Source of the DNA: a bacterium
GTDB lineage: Bacteria; UBP18; UBA7526
Assembly (NCBI GenBank): GCA_030615855.1
Contig: JAUWYL010000001.1
Location: forward strand, 1-64,000
Length of the DNA: 64,000 nt
Direction: 5' to 3'
In this document: piece after piece, positions 1 to 7,785 of the stretch
Numbering within the stretch: position 1 is the first letter of the stretch
Layout: every line of letters begins with the position of its first letter
Translations under genes and position numbers: made by a program
Notes under the pieces: model-generated
What the model saw: the letters and a program-made list of their open reading frames with translations, nothing else
Told to the model about the DNA's origin: nothing
The model's database searches: none

Positions 1-1
1 T

Positions 2-223
2 TACGACCCCTCCCCCGGAAACGAGGTAAGACTTTACATCAACGGTCAATTGGACAACTCAACGAACTTTGCCCACGGACCGATCGACAGTTCAGACAGT
101 ACCTTAACGATAGGAAACAGGATGGGCCAGCATTACTTCGATGGCACCATAGACGAAGTGGCCGTCTACAACAGGGCATTGTCAGCAGAGGAAATTGCTG
201 AGCTCTATGAGACTGGCCTATGA
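2..223 (+). CDS. C-terminal fragment of LamG/concanavalin A-like domain protein (5' truncated by window edge)
   Basis: Open frame from base 2: YDPSPGNEVRLYINGQLDNS...LTIGNRMGQHYFDGTIDEVAVYNRALSAEEIAELYETGL*; typical LamG C-terminal motif (FDGTIDEVAVYNRALSAEEI). Confidence 0.8.
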   Translation, partial: YDPSPGNEVRLYINGQLDNSTNFAHGPIDSSDSTLTIGNRMGQHYFDGTIDEVAVYNRALSAEEIAELYETGL

Positions 224-253
224 TTTGGAATAGTGGGATTGGGATAGGCATTA

Positions 254-561
254 ATGATTAAAAGAAATACTACTATTAATTGCCGGTCTGATTGTCTTGA
301 TCTTGATAGTAGCACTCGCTATCTATAAGCGACCTCTAAAGATAGAGGAGATAGAAAACGCTAAAATTGCCATCCAGAGCGTTAAAGAGGCCGGGGCAGA
401 GGAATTTTGCTCCCCAGAGGCTAAAGATTGTTCAGGACAACCTTCTCAAGGCCCAGAAGACCAGAAAGAAAGAGGAGGCCAGGTCACTCGCCCTTCAGGC
501 CAAAGGGAACACCAAGATTCATGAAAATCTTAGAGGGAAGTGCTCCTCCAGAGAAGGATAA
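254..561 (+). pseudogene. Frameshifted remnant of a small membrane-anchored DUF4398-like protein
   Basis: LLLIAGLIVLILIVALAIYKRP TM segment then ENAKIAIQSVKEAGAEEF continues only after a frame change into APQRLKIVQDNLLKAQKTRKKEEARSLALQAK; start region also out of frame. Confidence 0.5.
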
Positions 562-617
562 AGGCAAGGGACGAGGTCGTTAGGAAGTGACGAGCCATTA
601 GTAGTCCTGTATAGGCT

Positions 618-813
618 CCGGGATGAACATCTACTGACCAATCCATTAGGTCAAGCCCTTGTCCGTTTCTACTATCGCCATAGCCTACCTATATCCAGAT
701 TCATTGAGAGAAAGAAAGCCTTGAAAACCCTGATGAGGGCAGGGTTAAAGCCCATCCTCTGGATAGCCAAAGAAGCCACGAGACCTCCCTACAAATACCC
801 TATCCGGGAATAA
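618..813 (+). pseudogene. Remnant of a CFI-box-CTERM-like C-terminal domain
   Basis: Frame reads VVLYRLRDEHLLTNPLGQALVRFYYRHSLPISRFIERKKALKTLMRAGLKPILWIAKEATRPPYKYPIRE*; resembles the conserved 'LR.FRD.YLLTNP.GRALVR.YYR.SPP...FI' region; no upstream start or CFI motif in frame. Confidence 0.5.
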
Positions 814-919
814 TGAAGAGCAACGAGCAACGTGTCACGAGCAACGAGGGCCGAGAGTCATAAAGAGAAACGATGACAGGGGGAAAGGGAGATAAAGGGA
901 AAGAGTAAAGAGGATTTAT

Positions 920-1756
920 ATGAAACATGAACTGAAAATAGAGGTGGCGAATATCGTCACCTCTTTAGAATTAGATGACTCCTCCTTACTTCAGCAGTTG
1001 AGAGAAACTTTCTCAGAGTTCGAGTCAAACAAATTAGCAGAGATTAACTTAAAAATTAATCTTGTAAACAACTTGGAAGCCCAGGAATTCTTCCCTCTGG
1101 GCCTTTCTTTTTCTGGAGAGGAAGTTATCATTAGGGCGGATGAGTTTTTTGGAAGGATGGATCTCTCAAAGAGAAAGGGAGAGGTAGATCTCCTTCCTCC
1201 TTATGCTAAGGGATCCCTGGCCAACTTCCTAAGAAATATCTATAATATTTTAATTACCAGAGAAGGCGGTTTAATCCTTCACGCTGCAGGAATAGTAAAA
1301 GATAACAGGGCCTATATCTTCTTCGGCCCCTCCCAGAGCGGCAAATCTACAGTTGCCCAGTTATCGAAAGATTATATTATTTTGAGCGATGACCTTATAG
1401 TCATTAAGAGGATTAACGGCTCCTGTAAAGTCTTCGGTACTCCCTACTGGGATAGACTAAAGGAGAGTCAGGGGAAGAGGGGAGTCTTCGAGATCGCTGG
1501 ATTATTCAAATTAGTAAAGGATAATAAAACCTGTTTAAAGAGACTCCCTTATTCTCAGGGATTGGCCGAAGTCCTCACCCTTCCCGGCATCCCTAAAGAA
1601 CATCAACCAATCGCTAAGTTACTAAGCATTTCTTCTCTTCTCATAAGAGAAGCCCCCTGCTACGAACTCCACTTCCTCCCCAACAAATCTCTCTGGAGAT
1701 GCATAGAGGAAGAACTGGCTAACTGGAAAACAATGGGAGTAAAGAATGTCTATTGA
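920..1756 (+). CDS. HPr kinase-like (HprK-related) P-loop protein
   Basis: LHAAGIVKDNRAYIFFGPSQSGKST Walker A, LSDDLIVI Walker B; adjacent to PqqD. Confidence 0.75.
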   Translation: MKHELKIEVANIVTSLELDDSSLLQQLRETFSEFESNKLAEINLKINLVNNLEAQEFFPLGLSFSGEEVIIRADEFFGRMDLSKRKGEVDLLPPYAKGSLANFLRNIYNILITREGGLILHAAGIVKDNRAYIFFGPSQSGKSTVAQLSKDYIILSDDLIVIKRINGSCKVFGTPYWDRLKESQGKRGVFEIAGLFKLVKDNKTCLKRLPYSQGLAEVLTLPGIPKEHQPIAKLLSISSLLIREAPCYELHFLPNKSLWRCIEEELANWKTMGVKNVY

Positions 1757-2021
1757 AAACAAAATCCCCTCTAAATCTCCCCAGACCGCATCCCGCATAG
1801 TAGATGGCGAGGCGGTCATCGTCCTCTTAAAGAAGAGCCGGGTGCACGTCCTGAATGAAGTAGGAAGTCGCATCTGGGAACTCTCCAATGGAAAGAGAAG
1901 CATAAAAAAGATTGCAGACACCATCTTCAAGGAGTTCCAGGTCACCAAGAAAAAAGCCCTCAAAGACACCATAGAGTTTGTAAAAAGTTTAACCAAAAAA
2001 GAAATGATGGTCTTAAAATGA
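1746..2021 (+). CDS. PqqD family peptide chaperone / RRE
   Basis: 91 aa; VIVLLKKSRVHVLNEVGSRIWELSNGKRSIKKIADTIFKEFQVTKKKALKDTIEFVKSL typical PqqD; overlaps both neighbours. Confidence 0.85.
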   Translation: MSIENKIPSKSPQTASRIVDGEAVIVLLKKSRVHVLNEVGSRIWELSNGKRSIKKIADTIFKEFQVTKKKALKDTIEFVKSLTKKEMMVLK

Positions 2022-3049
2022 AGTTAGATTATTATCAAAAAATAGTCAAAAAAACAGTGGATGAGAACATCCCATTCACTGTCCACTTCGACCTCACCTA
2101 TAAATGCAATCTGAAATGTGTCCACTGTTATGTTACCGAAGAGAAAGGAGAGAAAGAACTTTCCACTGAAGAGATAAAATCTATTATTAACCAGCTGGCG
2201 GAAGCAAACACCCTCTATCTCACCTTTAGTGGAGGAGAGATTTTCACTCGTGAGGATTTCTTTGAGATTGCTTCTTATGCCCGAAAGAAGGGTTTTGCCC
2301 TACGTCTCCTCACCAATGGAACCCTGGTCACTCCTCAAATAGCAAATAAAATTAGAGACCTAAATCCTCTATCTGTCAGGATGAGTCTCTATGCTACTGA
2401 TCCTGATGTTCATGACGCCATTACCAGATCAAAAGGCTCTCAGCGAAAGACAGTCAAAGCCTTTTCGCTCCTCAAAGAGAGAGAAATAAAGGTTGCCATC
2501 AACTCTGTTTTAATGAAAGAGAATGTAGGGGAATTTAAGAGATTAAAGGCCTTCGCCCAGGAGATAGATTCTGGCTTTGTCTTTGACCTCGGTATTATAC
2601 CTTGTGATAATGGGTCTAAAAAGCCCCTTACCCATAGACTCACAGAGAATGACCTGATTGATTTTTTCTCTTCAAATAGTAGAACATCGGAGTGGGAACC
2701 AATAGAAATACCAGATGATAGCCCCCTATGTGGTGCCGGACTAAATACCATCTATATCTCCCCTTATGGTGAGGCCTATCCCTGTGTCAGTATACGAGAA
2801 AGCTGTGGTAACCTGACCAGACAGCCTTTAAGCGAAATATGGCAGGCACCCATCCTGAAGAGACTCAGGGCCACCAAATTCTCTGATCTAAAAGAGTGTT
2901 CTACCTGCCCCCTTAAGTCTTATTGCTTCCGCTGTCCCGGCCTCGCTTTATTAGAAGACGGCAACCTCTTCGGTCCTTCACAAGCCGCCTGCACTTTAGC
3001 CCGAGCCCGCAAAACCACCTACGAAAAACCACGAAAAGCCACGGATTAG
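2018..3049 (+). CDS. Radical SAM / SPASM domain peptide maturase
   Basis: CNLKCVHC (CxxxCxxC) and C-terminal SPASM cysteines (CGAGLNTIYISPYGEAYPC...CSTCPLKSYCFRCPG). Confidence 0.85.
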   Translation: MKLDYYQKIVKKTVDENIPFTVHFDLTYKCNLKCVHCYVTEEKGEKELSTEEIKSIINQLAEANTLYLTFSGGEIFTREDFFEIASYARKKGFALRLLTNGTLVTPQIANKIRDLNPLSVRMSLYATDPDVHDAITRSKGSQRKTVKAFSLLKEREIKVAINSVLMKENVGEFKRLKAFAQEIDSGFVFDLGIIPCDNGSKKPLTHRLTENDLIDFFSSNSRTSEWEPIEIPDDSPLCGAGLNTIYISPYGEAYPCVSIRESCGNLTRQPLSEIWQAPILKRLRATKFSDLKECSTCPLKSYCFRCPGLALLEDGNLFGPSQAACTLARARKTTYEKPRKATD

Positions 3050-3490
3050 CACGGATTGAAAAGAATAGATGAGCACAGAAAAAAAGTTGTTATATGAGGA
3101 TTTGACATATAAAATAAGAGGGGCCTTGTATGAGATTCATAAAGCATTAGGTCCGGTGCATAAGGAAACAGTCTACCATAATGCTATAGCCATTGAACTT
3201 AAACATCTAAAAATACCATTTAAAACAGAAAAGGTGCTCAAAGTAACCTATCGTGGAGAAACAGTAGGTATTTATAAACCTGATTTCATCATAGATGATA
3301 AAGTAATCCTTGAGATAAAAGCGGTTCCTGCCATAGCAAAAACAATGCTAGATCAGATTTATTACTATGTTAGAGGCTCAAAGTATAGGCTGGTTCTATT
3401 AGCAAACTTTGGAGCCAGAAGACTGGAAATAAAACGAAAGATCTACGGCTAAATATCCGTGCTAATCAGCCATAATCCGTGCTAATCCGT
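3041..3490. repeat. Inverted-repeat-bounded GxxExxY cassette
   Basis: acggattagcacggatt (3041-3057) is the exact reverse complement of aatccgtgctaatccgt (3474-3490). Confidence 0.8.
3069..3452 (+). CDS. GxxExxY family protein (PDDEXK_3-like)
   Basis: YKIRGALYEIHKALGPVHKETVYHNAIAIEL ... KPDFIIDDKVILEIKAV. Confidence 0.85.
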   Translation: MSTEKKLLYEDLTYKIRGALYEIHKALGPVHKETVYHNAIAIELKHLKIPFKTEKVLKVTYRGETVGIYKPDFIIDDKVILEIKAVPAIAKTMLDQIYYYVRGSKYRLVLLANFGARRLEIKRKIYG

Positions 3491-3612
3491 TTTTAATCAG
3501 TGCTAATCCGCGTATAAAGAAGTTTAACAAAGCATTACAATTAATCATCCGTGCTAATCAGTTATAATCTGTGCTAATCAGTGCGACTAAATCAGTGCTA
3601 ATCCGTGTATAG
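3491..3612. repeat. Degenerate direct copies of 'atccgtgctaatcagt' motif
   Basis: Multiple copies of tccgtgctaatc / atctgtgctaatcagtg between cassette and the next small ORF. Confidence 0.7.
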
Positions 3613-3626
3613 AGGAGGTGAAAAAA

Positions 3627-3776
3627 ATGCCCAAGAAAAAAACCTATCGCAAACCAAAAATCATCTATCAGAAAGAGATAGAGACCTTAGCTGTGGTCTG
3701 CAGTTCTGCCAAGGAACCACCCGATGGGCCTTGTCGTACTTCAGTGCCGGAAGGCTGCACCAACCTGTATAGCTAA
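3627..3776 (+). CDS. Candidate RiPP precursor peptide, 49 aa (not in ORF track)
   Basis: gaggaggtgaaaaaaATG; MPKKKTYRKPKIIYQKEIETLAVVCSSAKEPPDGPCRTSVPEGCTNLYS*; leader-like N-terminus, three Cys in C-terminal half, next to HPrK/PqqD/rSAM/S26. Confidence 0.65.
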   Translation: MPKKKTYRKPKIIYQKEIETLAVVCSSAKEPPDGPCRTSVPEGCTNLYS

Positions 3777-3880
3777 TTTATACCCTACCCAGGGTCCGGC
3801 TTCAAAAGTAACAAGGCCCTGAACTTTAGCAAAAAACTCCCTCAAATCCTTCAACTAATTCTGTTTGTTTATCTCCTTTG

Positions 3881-4155
3881 CACACTTTCATCGACGATCG
3901 TCCCTCATTTTGTGTTATTGACTTAATTTAGCGATTGTACACATTCTTATCGACGATCGTCTCCCAATTTGTGTCATCGATTTAATTGTTTAGTTTACTT
4001 CCTACACACTTCGATCGACGATCGTTCATCAATTTGTGCTTTCGGTTTAACTTGATAGTCTGCACATTTTCATCGACGATCGTCTCTCATTTTGTGTTAT
4101 TGACTTAATTTAGCGATTGTACACATTCTTATCGACGATCGTCCATCAGTTTGTG
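3881..4155. promoter_or_regulatory. Array of five 34-bp palindromic putative operators
   Basis: Sites 3881-3914, 3940-3973, 4005-4038, 4063-4096, 4122-4155; each CACA-N9-ACGATCGT-N9-TGTG; core spacing 58-65 nt. Confidence 0.8.
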
Positions 4156-4251
4156 TCAATGCAATATTTCTAATTATTTTGAGGTATCGGAACTTCAATA
4201 AGCAAAACAAGGTTCTGACGAAGTCAGGTTCTTATATTGGAGGATATAAGG

Positions 4252-5898
4252 ATGTTAAATTCCACGACTAAGGAAGCGGTTGCTCATCTCTTGAGGGAAG
4301 AGATTACATCCGGGAAAGAAGTCTCTTTAAAAGTTGCCCAGGAGAGTATGCGACCTTTGATCAACCCCGGGGATAGGGTAGTGGTCGAAGGCTGCCGAGC
4401 AGAAAACCTTATTCCTGGAGATATCATCCTCTACGAAAAGGAAGGAACTCTTTACACCCATAGGTTCTTGTATCGGAGGGAATTGTTTCTTCTCACCAAA
4501 GGCGACAATGCTCTCTTCCTCGATACCCCCTTTCCTAAAGAGCAACTATTAGGAAAGATAATCACTATTAAGAAGAAATCCAGAACCATTAATCTGAGAA
4601 AGAGATCCTGGAGAATTATCAATTCGGTCTTGGCTATTCTTTTCCTGACCGAAGGTTTGATGTTTGGCATTGCTCGTCGACTAAAGCGAGGTCTTTTTGG
4701 CCACAAAAAGATTCGGAATGATCTTGAAGATAGACTAATCCTTCTCTGTGCCCGAACAAGGATAGATAGCGAAACCAAGGACGAAATCAAGAAGTTACTT
4801 GGGAAAAAATTAAACTGGGATTACTTACTAAAAAGGGCCGAGAGAGAAGGGCTCTCCGGCCTTTTATATTATAATCTAAAGAGATTTAATGAAAGAATTG
4901 TTCCTCCAAGTGTCATGGAGACTTTAGAGGAAAGATATTTCAATATCACTTCTCGCAACCTATTCTTCTTGAAAGAAGTGGGTAGGGTTTTGAAGGCTTT
5001 TAAAGAAGCAGGGATCCCAGCTATGGTCTTAAAGGGCACTTTTCTCATAGAAGAAATCTATAAGAATCCGGGCCTGAGGTCTATGTCCGACATCGATCTC
5101 CTTGTAAAAAGAAAAAACCTTCTCCAGGTCCATGAAGGATTAAAGGGATTGGGCTATACTACCACAGATAACTACTTGGATTATATAGAAAAGCCAATTT
5201 CGGGATATCTCAACAGTCTCTTCTACTACAGAAAAGAAAATGAGGCCTCAATTCCTCTCCACATCCATTGGCATCTGGTAAATTCCAGTGTCCCTAATTA
5301 TATGTTCTCTTCCCGAATCGATATGGGGGGCATCTGGCAAGAGACAGAGAAGATAAAGATAGCGGATGGAGAGGCCTTGAGCTTGGCACCCCATCATCTA
5401 GTTATCTATCTCTCTGAGCATGCCCTGAGGATGAAGCACTCCTTGGATAGGCTCATTCTTCTGTGTGATATCTCTGAGGTGATTGAAGAATATCGTAATG
5501 GGTTGAATTGGGAAAGAGTTATTGAAGATAGTTTCAGGTTCAATCTAGATCGTATGGTCTACTATAACCTATATCTTGTAAGGAAATTTTTAGGGAGGGA
5601 AATCCCTTCTTATGTTTTGAAGAGGCTCAGGCCAGAGAGGCCTGGTTATTTCGAAAGAAAATTCGTATCCTTCATTTCGAAGAACAGGCGCTTTCCAGGC
5701 TTAAGTTATTTACTGTACCTTTCCTTGAATAGGGGACTGTTTGCCAAGGGGAGGTTCGTCTTTAGAACATTCTTCCCTCCCCGCCAGGTAATGGCCCAGA
5801 GGAATAACATCTCCCGAAAAAATTTGACCCCTCTTCCTTACCTACGCCATTTAAGAGAAGTATTAGGCCCTCTTCCCAAATTGATACGCTATCTTTAA
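4252..5898 (+). CDS. S24/S26-type signal peptidase-like domain fused to nucleotidyltransferase family (PF14907-like) domain
   Basis: SMRPLINPGDRVVV ... GDIILYEKEGTLYTHRF ... LLTKGDNALFLD (S26 motifs), hydrophobic segment, then MVLKGTFLIEEIYKNPGLRSMSDIDLLVKR; start moved from 4237 to 4252, preceded by ggagg. Confidence 0.75.
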   Translation: MLNSTTKEAVAHLLREEITSGKEVSLKVAQESMRPLINPGDRVVVEGCRAENLIPGDIILYEKEGTLYTHRFLYRRELFLLTKGDNALFLDTPFPKEQLLGKIITIKKKSRTINLRKRSWRIINSVLAILFLTEGLMFGIARRLKRGLFGHKKIRNDLEDRLILLCARTRIDSETKDEIKKLLGKKLNWDYLLKRAEREGLSGLLYYNLKRFNERIVPPSVMETLEERYFNITSRNLFFLKEVGRVLKAFKEAGIPAMVLKGTFLIEEIYKNPGLRSMSDIDLLVKRKNLLQVHEGLKGLGYTTTDNYLDYIEKPISGYLNSLFYYRKENEASIPLHIHWHLVNSSVPNYMFSSRIDMGGIWQETEKIKIADGEALSLAPHHLVIYLSEHALRMKHSLDRLILLCDISEVIEEYRNGLNWERVIEDSFRFNLDRMVYYNLYLVRKFLGREIPSYVLKRLRPERPGYFERKFVSFISKNRRFPGLSYLLYLSLNRGLFAKGRFVFRTFFPPRQVMAQRNNISRKNLTPLPYLRHLREVLGPLPKLIRYL

Positions 5899-5927
5899 AA
5901 ATGATAATTATCCAATACTCCCTTTGA

Positions 5928-6017
5928 CACAGATCAATCAACGATCGTCCTCTGAAATGTGCACATGTTAAATTGAGCCAATACACAAATCAATCGACGA
6001 TCGTCTCTAAAATTGTG
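5928..6017. promoter_or_regulatory. Two 34-bp palindromic putative operators upstream of PaaX-like gene
   Basis: 5928-5961 and 5984-6017; same CACA-N9-ACGATCGT-N9-TGTG arrangement. Confidence 0.75.
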
Positions 6018-6055
6018 CAAAGGGATAGAAAAAACTCTTCTACAGGAAGTGAGGA

Positions 6056-6847
6056 ATGAAAGGACGAGTCTCTACCACAAAGATTATCCTTTCTCTTTTG
6101 GACGATGCCCTCAGGCTTCATAGAGATCCCATGACTTCTCTTTTGGAAGAGATGGGGAAAACGGCGCGTGCTGCCCAGGTAGCACTCACCAGACTTGAGA
6201 AAAAGGGCCAGATCAAGAAGGTGAATCAGAAGGAAGGAGTCTTCTTCTCTCTGACAGATGAGGGGAGGGCCCAGATTCCGGACAATCCCCATAGGCTGAA
6301 AAGAAAAGAGCGGAGATGGGATGGGAGATGGTATCTAGTGAGCTTCGATATCCCGGAGAAGAATAGAAGGATGAGGAACCTCTTCAGGCGATATCTGGTC
6401 AGCCTGGGATGTGGAAGGATGCAGAAGAGCCTTTGGATATCGCCTTACAATCGTTCTCGAAGAATACAATCCATGATTAACGAAATGGGCCTGGAAAAGT
6501 ATGTGGAGACCTTCTCTGCTCAACATCTGGGAAGAAGTGATAGCAAAACCTTAGCCTCTTGGATCTGGAAACTCGAGGAATTGAATGAACGCTACTCCGA
6601 ATTTATAGACCATTATAATCCTCTACTTTCCAGATTGAAGAGGGAGGCAAGCACTAAAGGCCAAGAGATAGGACTTCTGCATCTCAAGAGAAGAATAGAG
6701 AAAGATCTGGCCCAAATCTTGAGGAACGATCCTCAGCTCCCCAATAATCTCTTGCCTTCCGATTGGAGGGGAGAGAAGGCCTATCAACTCTTTGAAGAAT
6801 ATTATAGCTTAATCCTTAAAAGAATTGAGCCGAGGAGAAAGAAGTAG
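6056..6847 (+). CDS. PaaX-like transcriptional regulator
   Basis: N-terminal winged-helix-like segment (AAQVALTRLEKKGQIKKVNQKEGVFFSLTDEG) and central WDGRWYLVSFDIPEKNRRMRNLFRRYLVSLGCGRMQKSLWISPYN. Confidence 0.65.
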   Translation: MKGRVSTTKIILSLLDDALRLHRDPMTSLLEEMGKTARAAQVALTRLEKKGQIKKVNQKEGVFFSLTDEGRAQIPDNPHRLKRKERRWDGRWYLVSFDIPEKNRRMRNLFRRYLVSLGCGRMQKSLWISPYNRSRRIQSMINEMGLEKYVETFSAQHLGRSDSKTLASWIWKLEELNERYSEFIDHYNPLLSRLKREASTKGQEIGLLHLKRRIEKDLAQILRNDPQLPNNLLPSDWRGEKAYQLFEEYYSLILKRIEPRRKK

Positions 6848-6851
6848 ATTG

Positions 6852-6885
6852 CACAAATCAATCGACGATCGTCGATTGATTTGTG
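6852..6885. promoter_or_regulatory. Perfect 34-bp palindrome, same family as upstream operator array
   Basis: cacaaatcaatcgacgatcgtcgattgatttgtg equals its own reverse complement; lies between convergent genes. Confidence 0.75.
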
Positions 6886-6908
6886 TGAGAAGGGAAATAA
6901 AAGGGGGA

Positions 6909-7718
6909 TCAGTATTGGATGAGACTTCCGTCCCTCTTTGCTTTCTTGATGGCGTAGTTAAAGACCAGGATGCCTAAGGGAAGCAGGATAATGGAGAAGA
7001 TGGCCAGGGCCATTATGTTGGGTAATAAAGTTCCCCAACTGGGGTCTCCTAATAGGGAGTTTCTTATACCCCTTAAGGAGTAGGTGATGGGCAGAAGATG
7101 GGAGAGCCTCTGAAGGGGTTGGGGAAGGATAGTGATGGGGTAGTAGACCCCACCCAAGAGGATGGAGAGGGTGGTGAAGAGCCAGGTTATGGGATTCCCC
7201 CTCTTGAAGACGATGATGAAACCCGCAGCGATGATTCCCAGACTGCTAAAAGAGATAATGGTTAGAATAAGAATAATAAAGGCGGGCAGAAGGTGAGTAA
7301 GGTTTAGACTCACCTTGAATAGGAAGACGCCGAGCAGAAGGTAGATCAAGACATTTAGAGAGGTTCGGATGAAGCTCCAGAGGGAGAGGGAGACGACTAA
7401 TACGCTTATTTTGGTAGGGGTGAGGAGCATGGCCTCTAAGGTGCCCATCATCTGTTCCCTTCTTATGCTACCTGAGAAGCTCTGTAGTCCCACTCCCAGA
7501 TAGGTGGAGAAGGCCAATCCGATTAGAACGAAGGGGAAGTATTCCCCTCCGTAATCCTTGAGATAGGGGGCAGCGCTCTCCCCAAATAGCTTAGAGATGA
7601 AGAAGAAGGTGACCACCCAGAAGAGGATGCTGAAGAGGTTGAGCAGGAAGGAGAAGCGATAACTTATCTCAACAAGAAAATCCCTCTTGATGAAGGCCAA
7701 AGGCTTCCTTAGGAACAA
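6909..7718 (-). CDS. ABC-2 type transporter permease
   Basis: Multi-TM; FSGSIRREQMMGTLEAMLLTPTKISVLVVS, ILLGGVYYPITILPQPLQRLSHLLPITYSL. Confidence 0.85.
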   Translation of the reverse strand: MFLRKPLAFIKRDFLVEISYRFSFLLNLFSILFWVVTFFFISKLFGESAAPYLKDYGGEYFPFVLIGLAFSTYLGVGLQSFSGSIRREQMMGTLEAMLLTPTKISVLVVSLSLWSFIRTSLNVLIYLLLGVFLFKVSLNLTHLLPAFIILILTIISFSSLGIIAAGFIIVFKRGNPITWLFTTLSILLGGVYYPITILPQPLQRLSHLLPITYSLRGIRNSLLGDPSWGTLLPNIMALAIFSIILLPLGILVFNYAIKKAKRDGSLIQY

Positions 7719-7785
7719 TTTATTTCTCCTTTAAAAATGTTAGCCAGTTAACCGGTTAGCCTGTTAGCCAGTTAAAACTGGTAAA

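Noticed and set aside
297-524. Intact 75-aa coding gene
   Set aside because: Similarity switches frame mid-way; better explained as a frameshifted remnant
3881-4155. CRISPR array
   Set aside because: Regularly spaced, but the repeat is a palindrome with degenerate arms, 'spacers' of copies 1 and 4 are nearly identical, only five units, and the same unit occurs singly elsewhere; operators fit better
6056-6847. Cas2-like protein
   Set aside because: The central domain resembles the Cas2-like fold of PaaX regulators; N-terminal HTH and lack of cas1/CRISPR argue against Cas2
6852-6885. Simple rho-independent terminator
   Set aside because: No T-tract follows on either strand and the sequence matches the upstream operator family, so termination alone does not explain it
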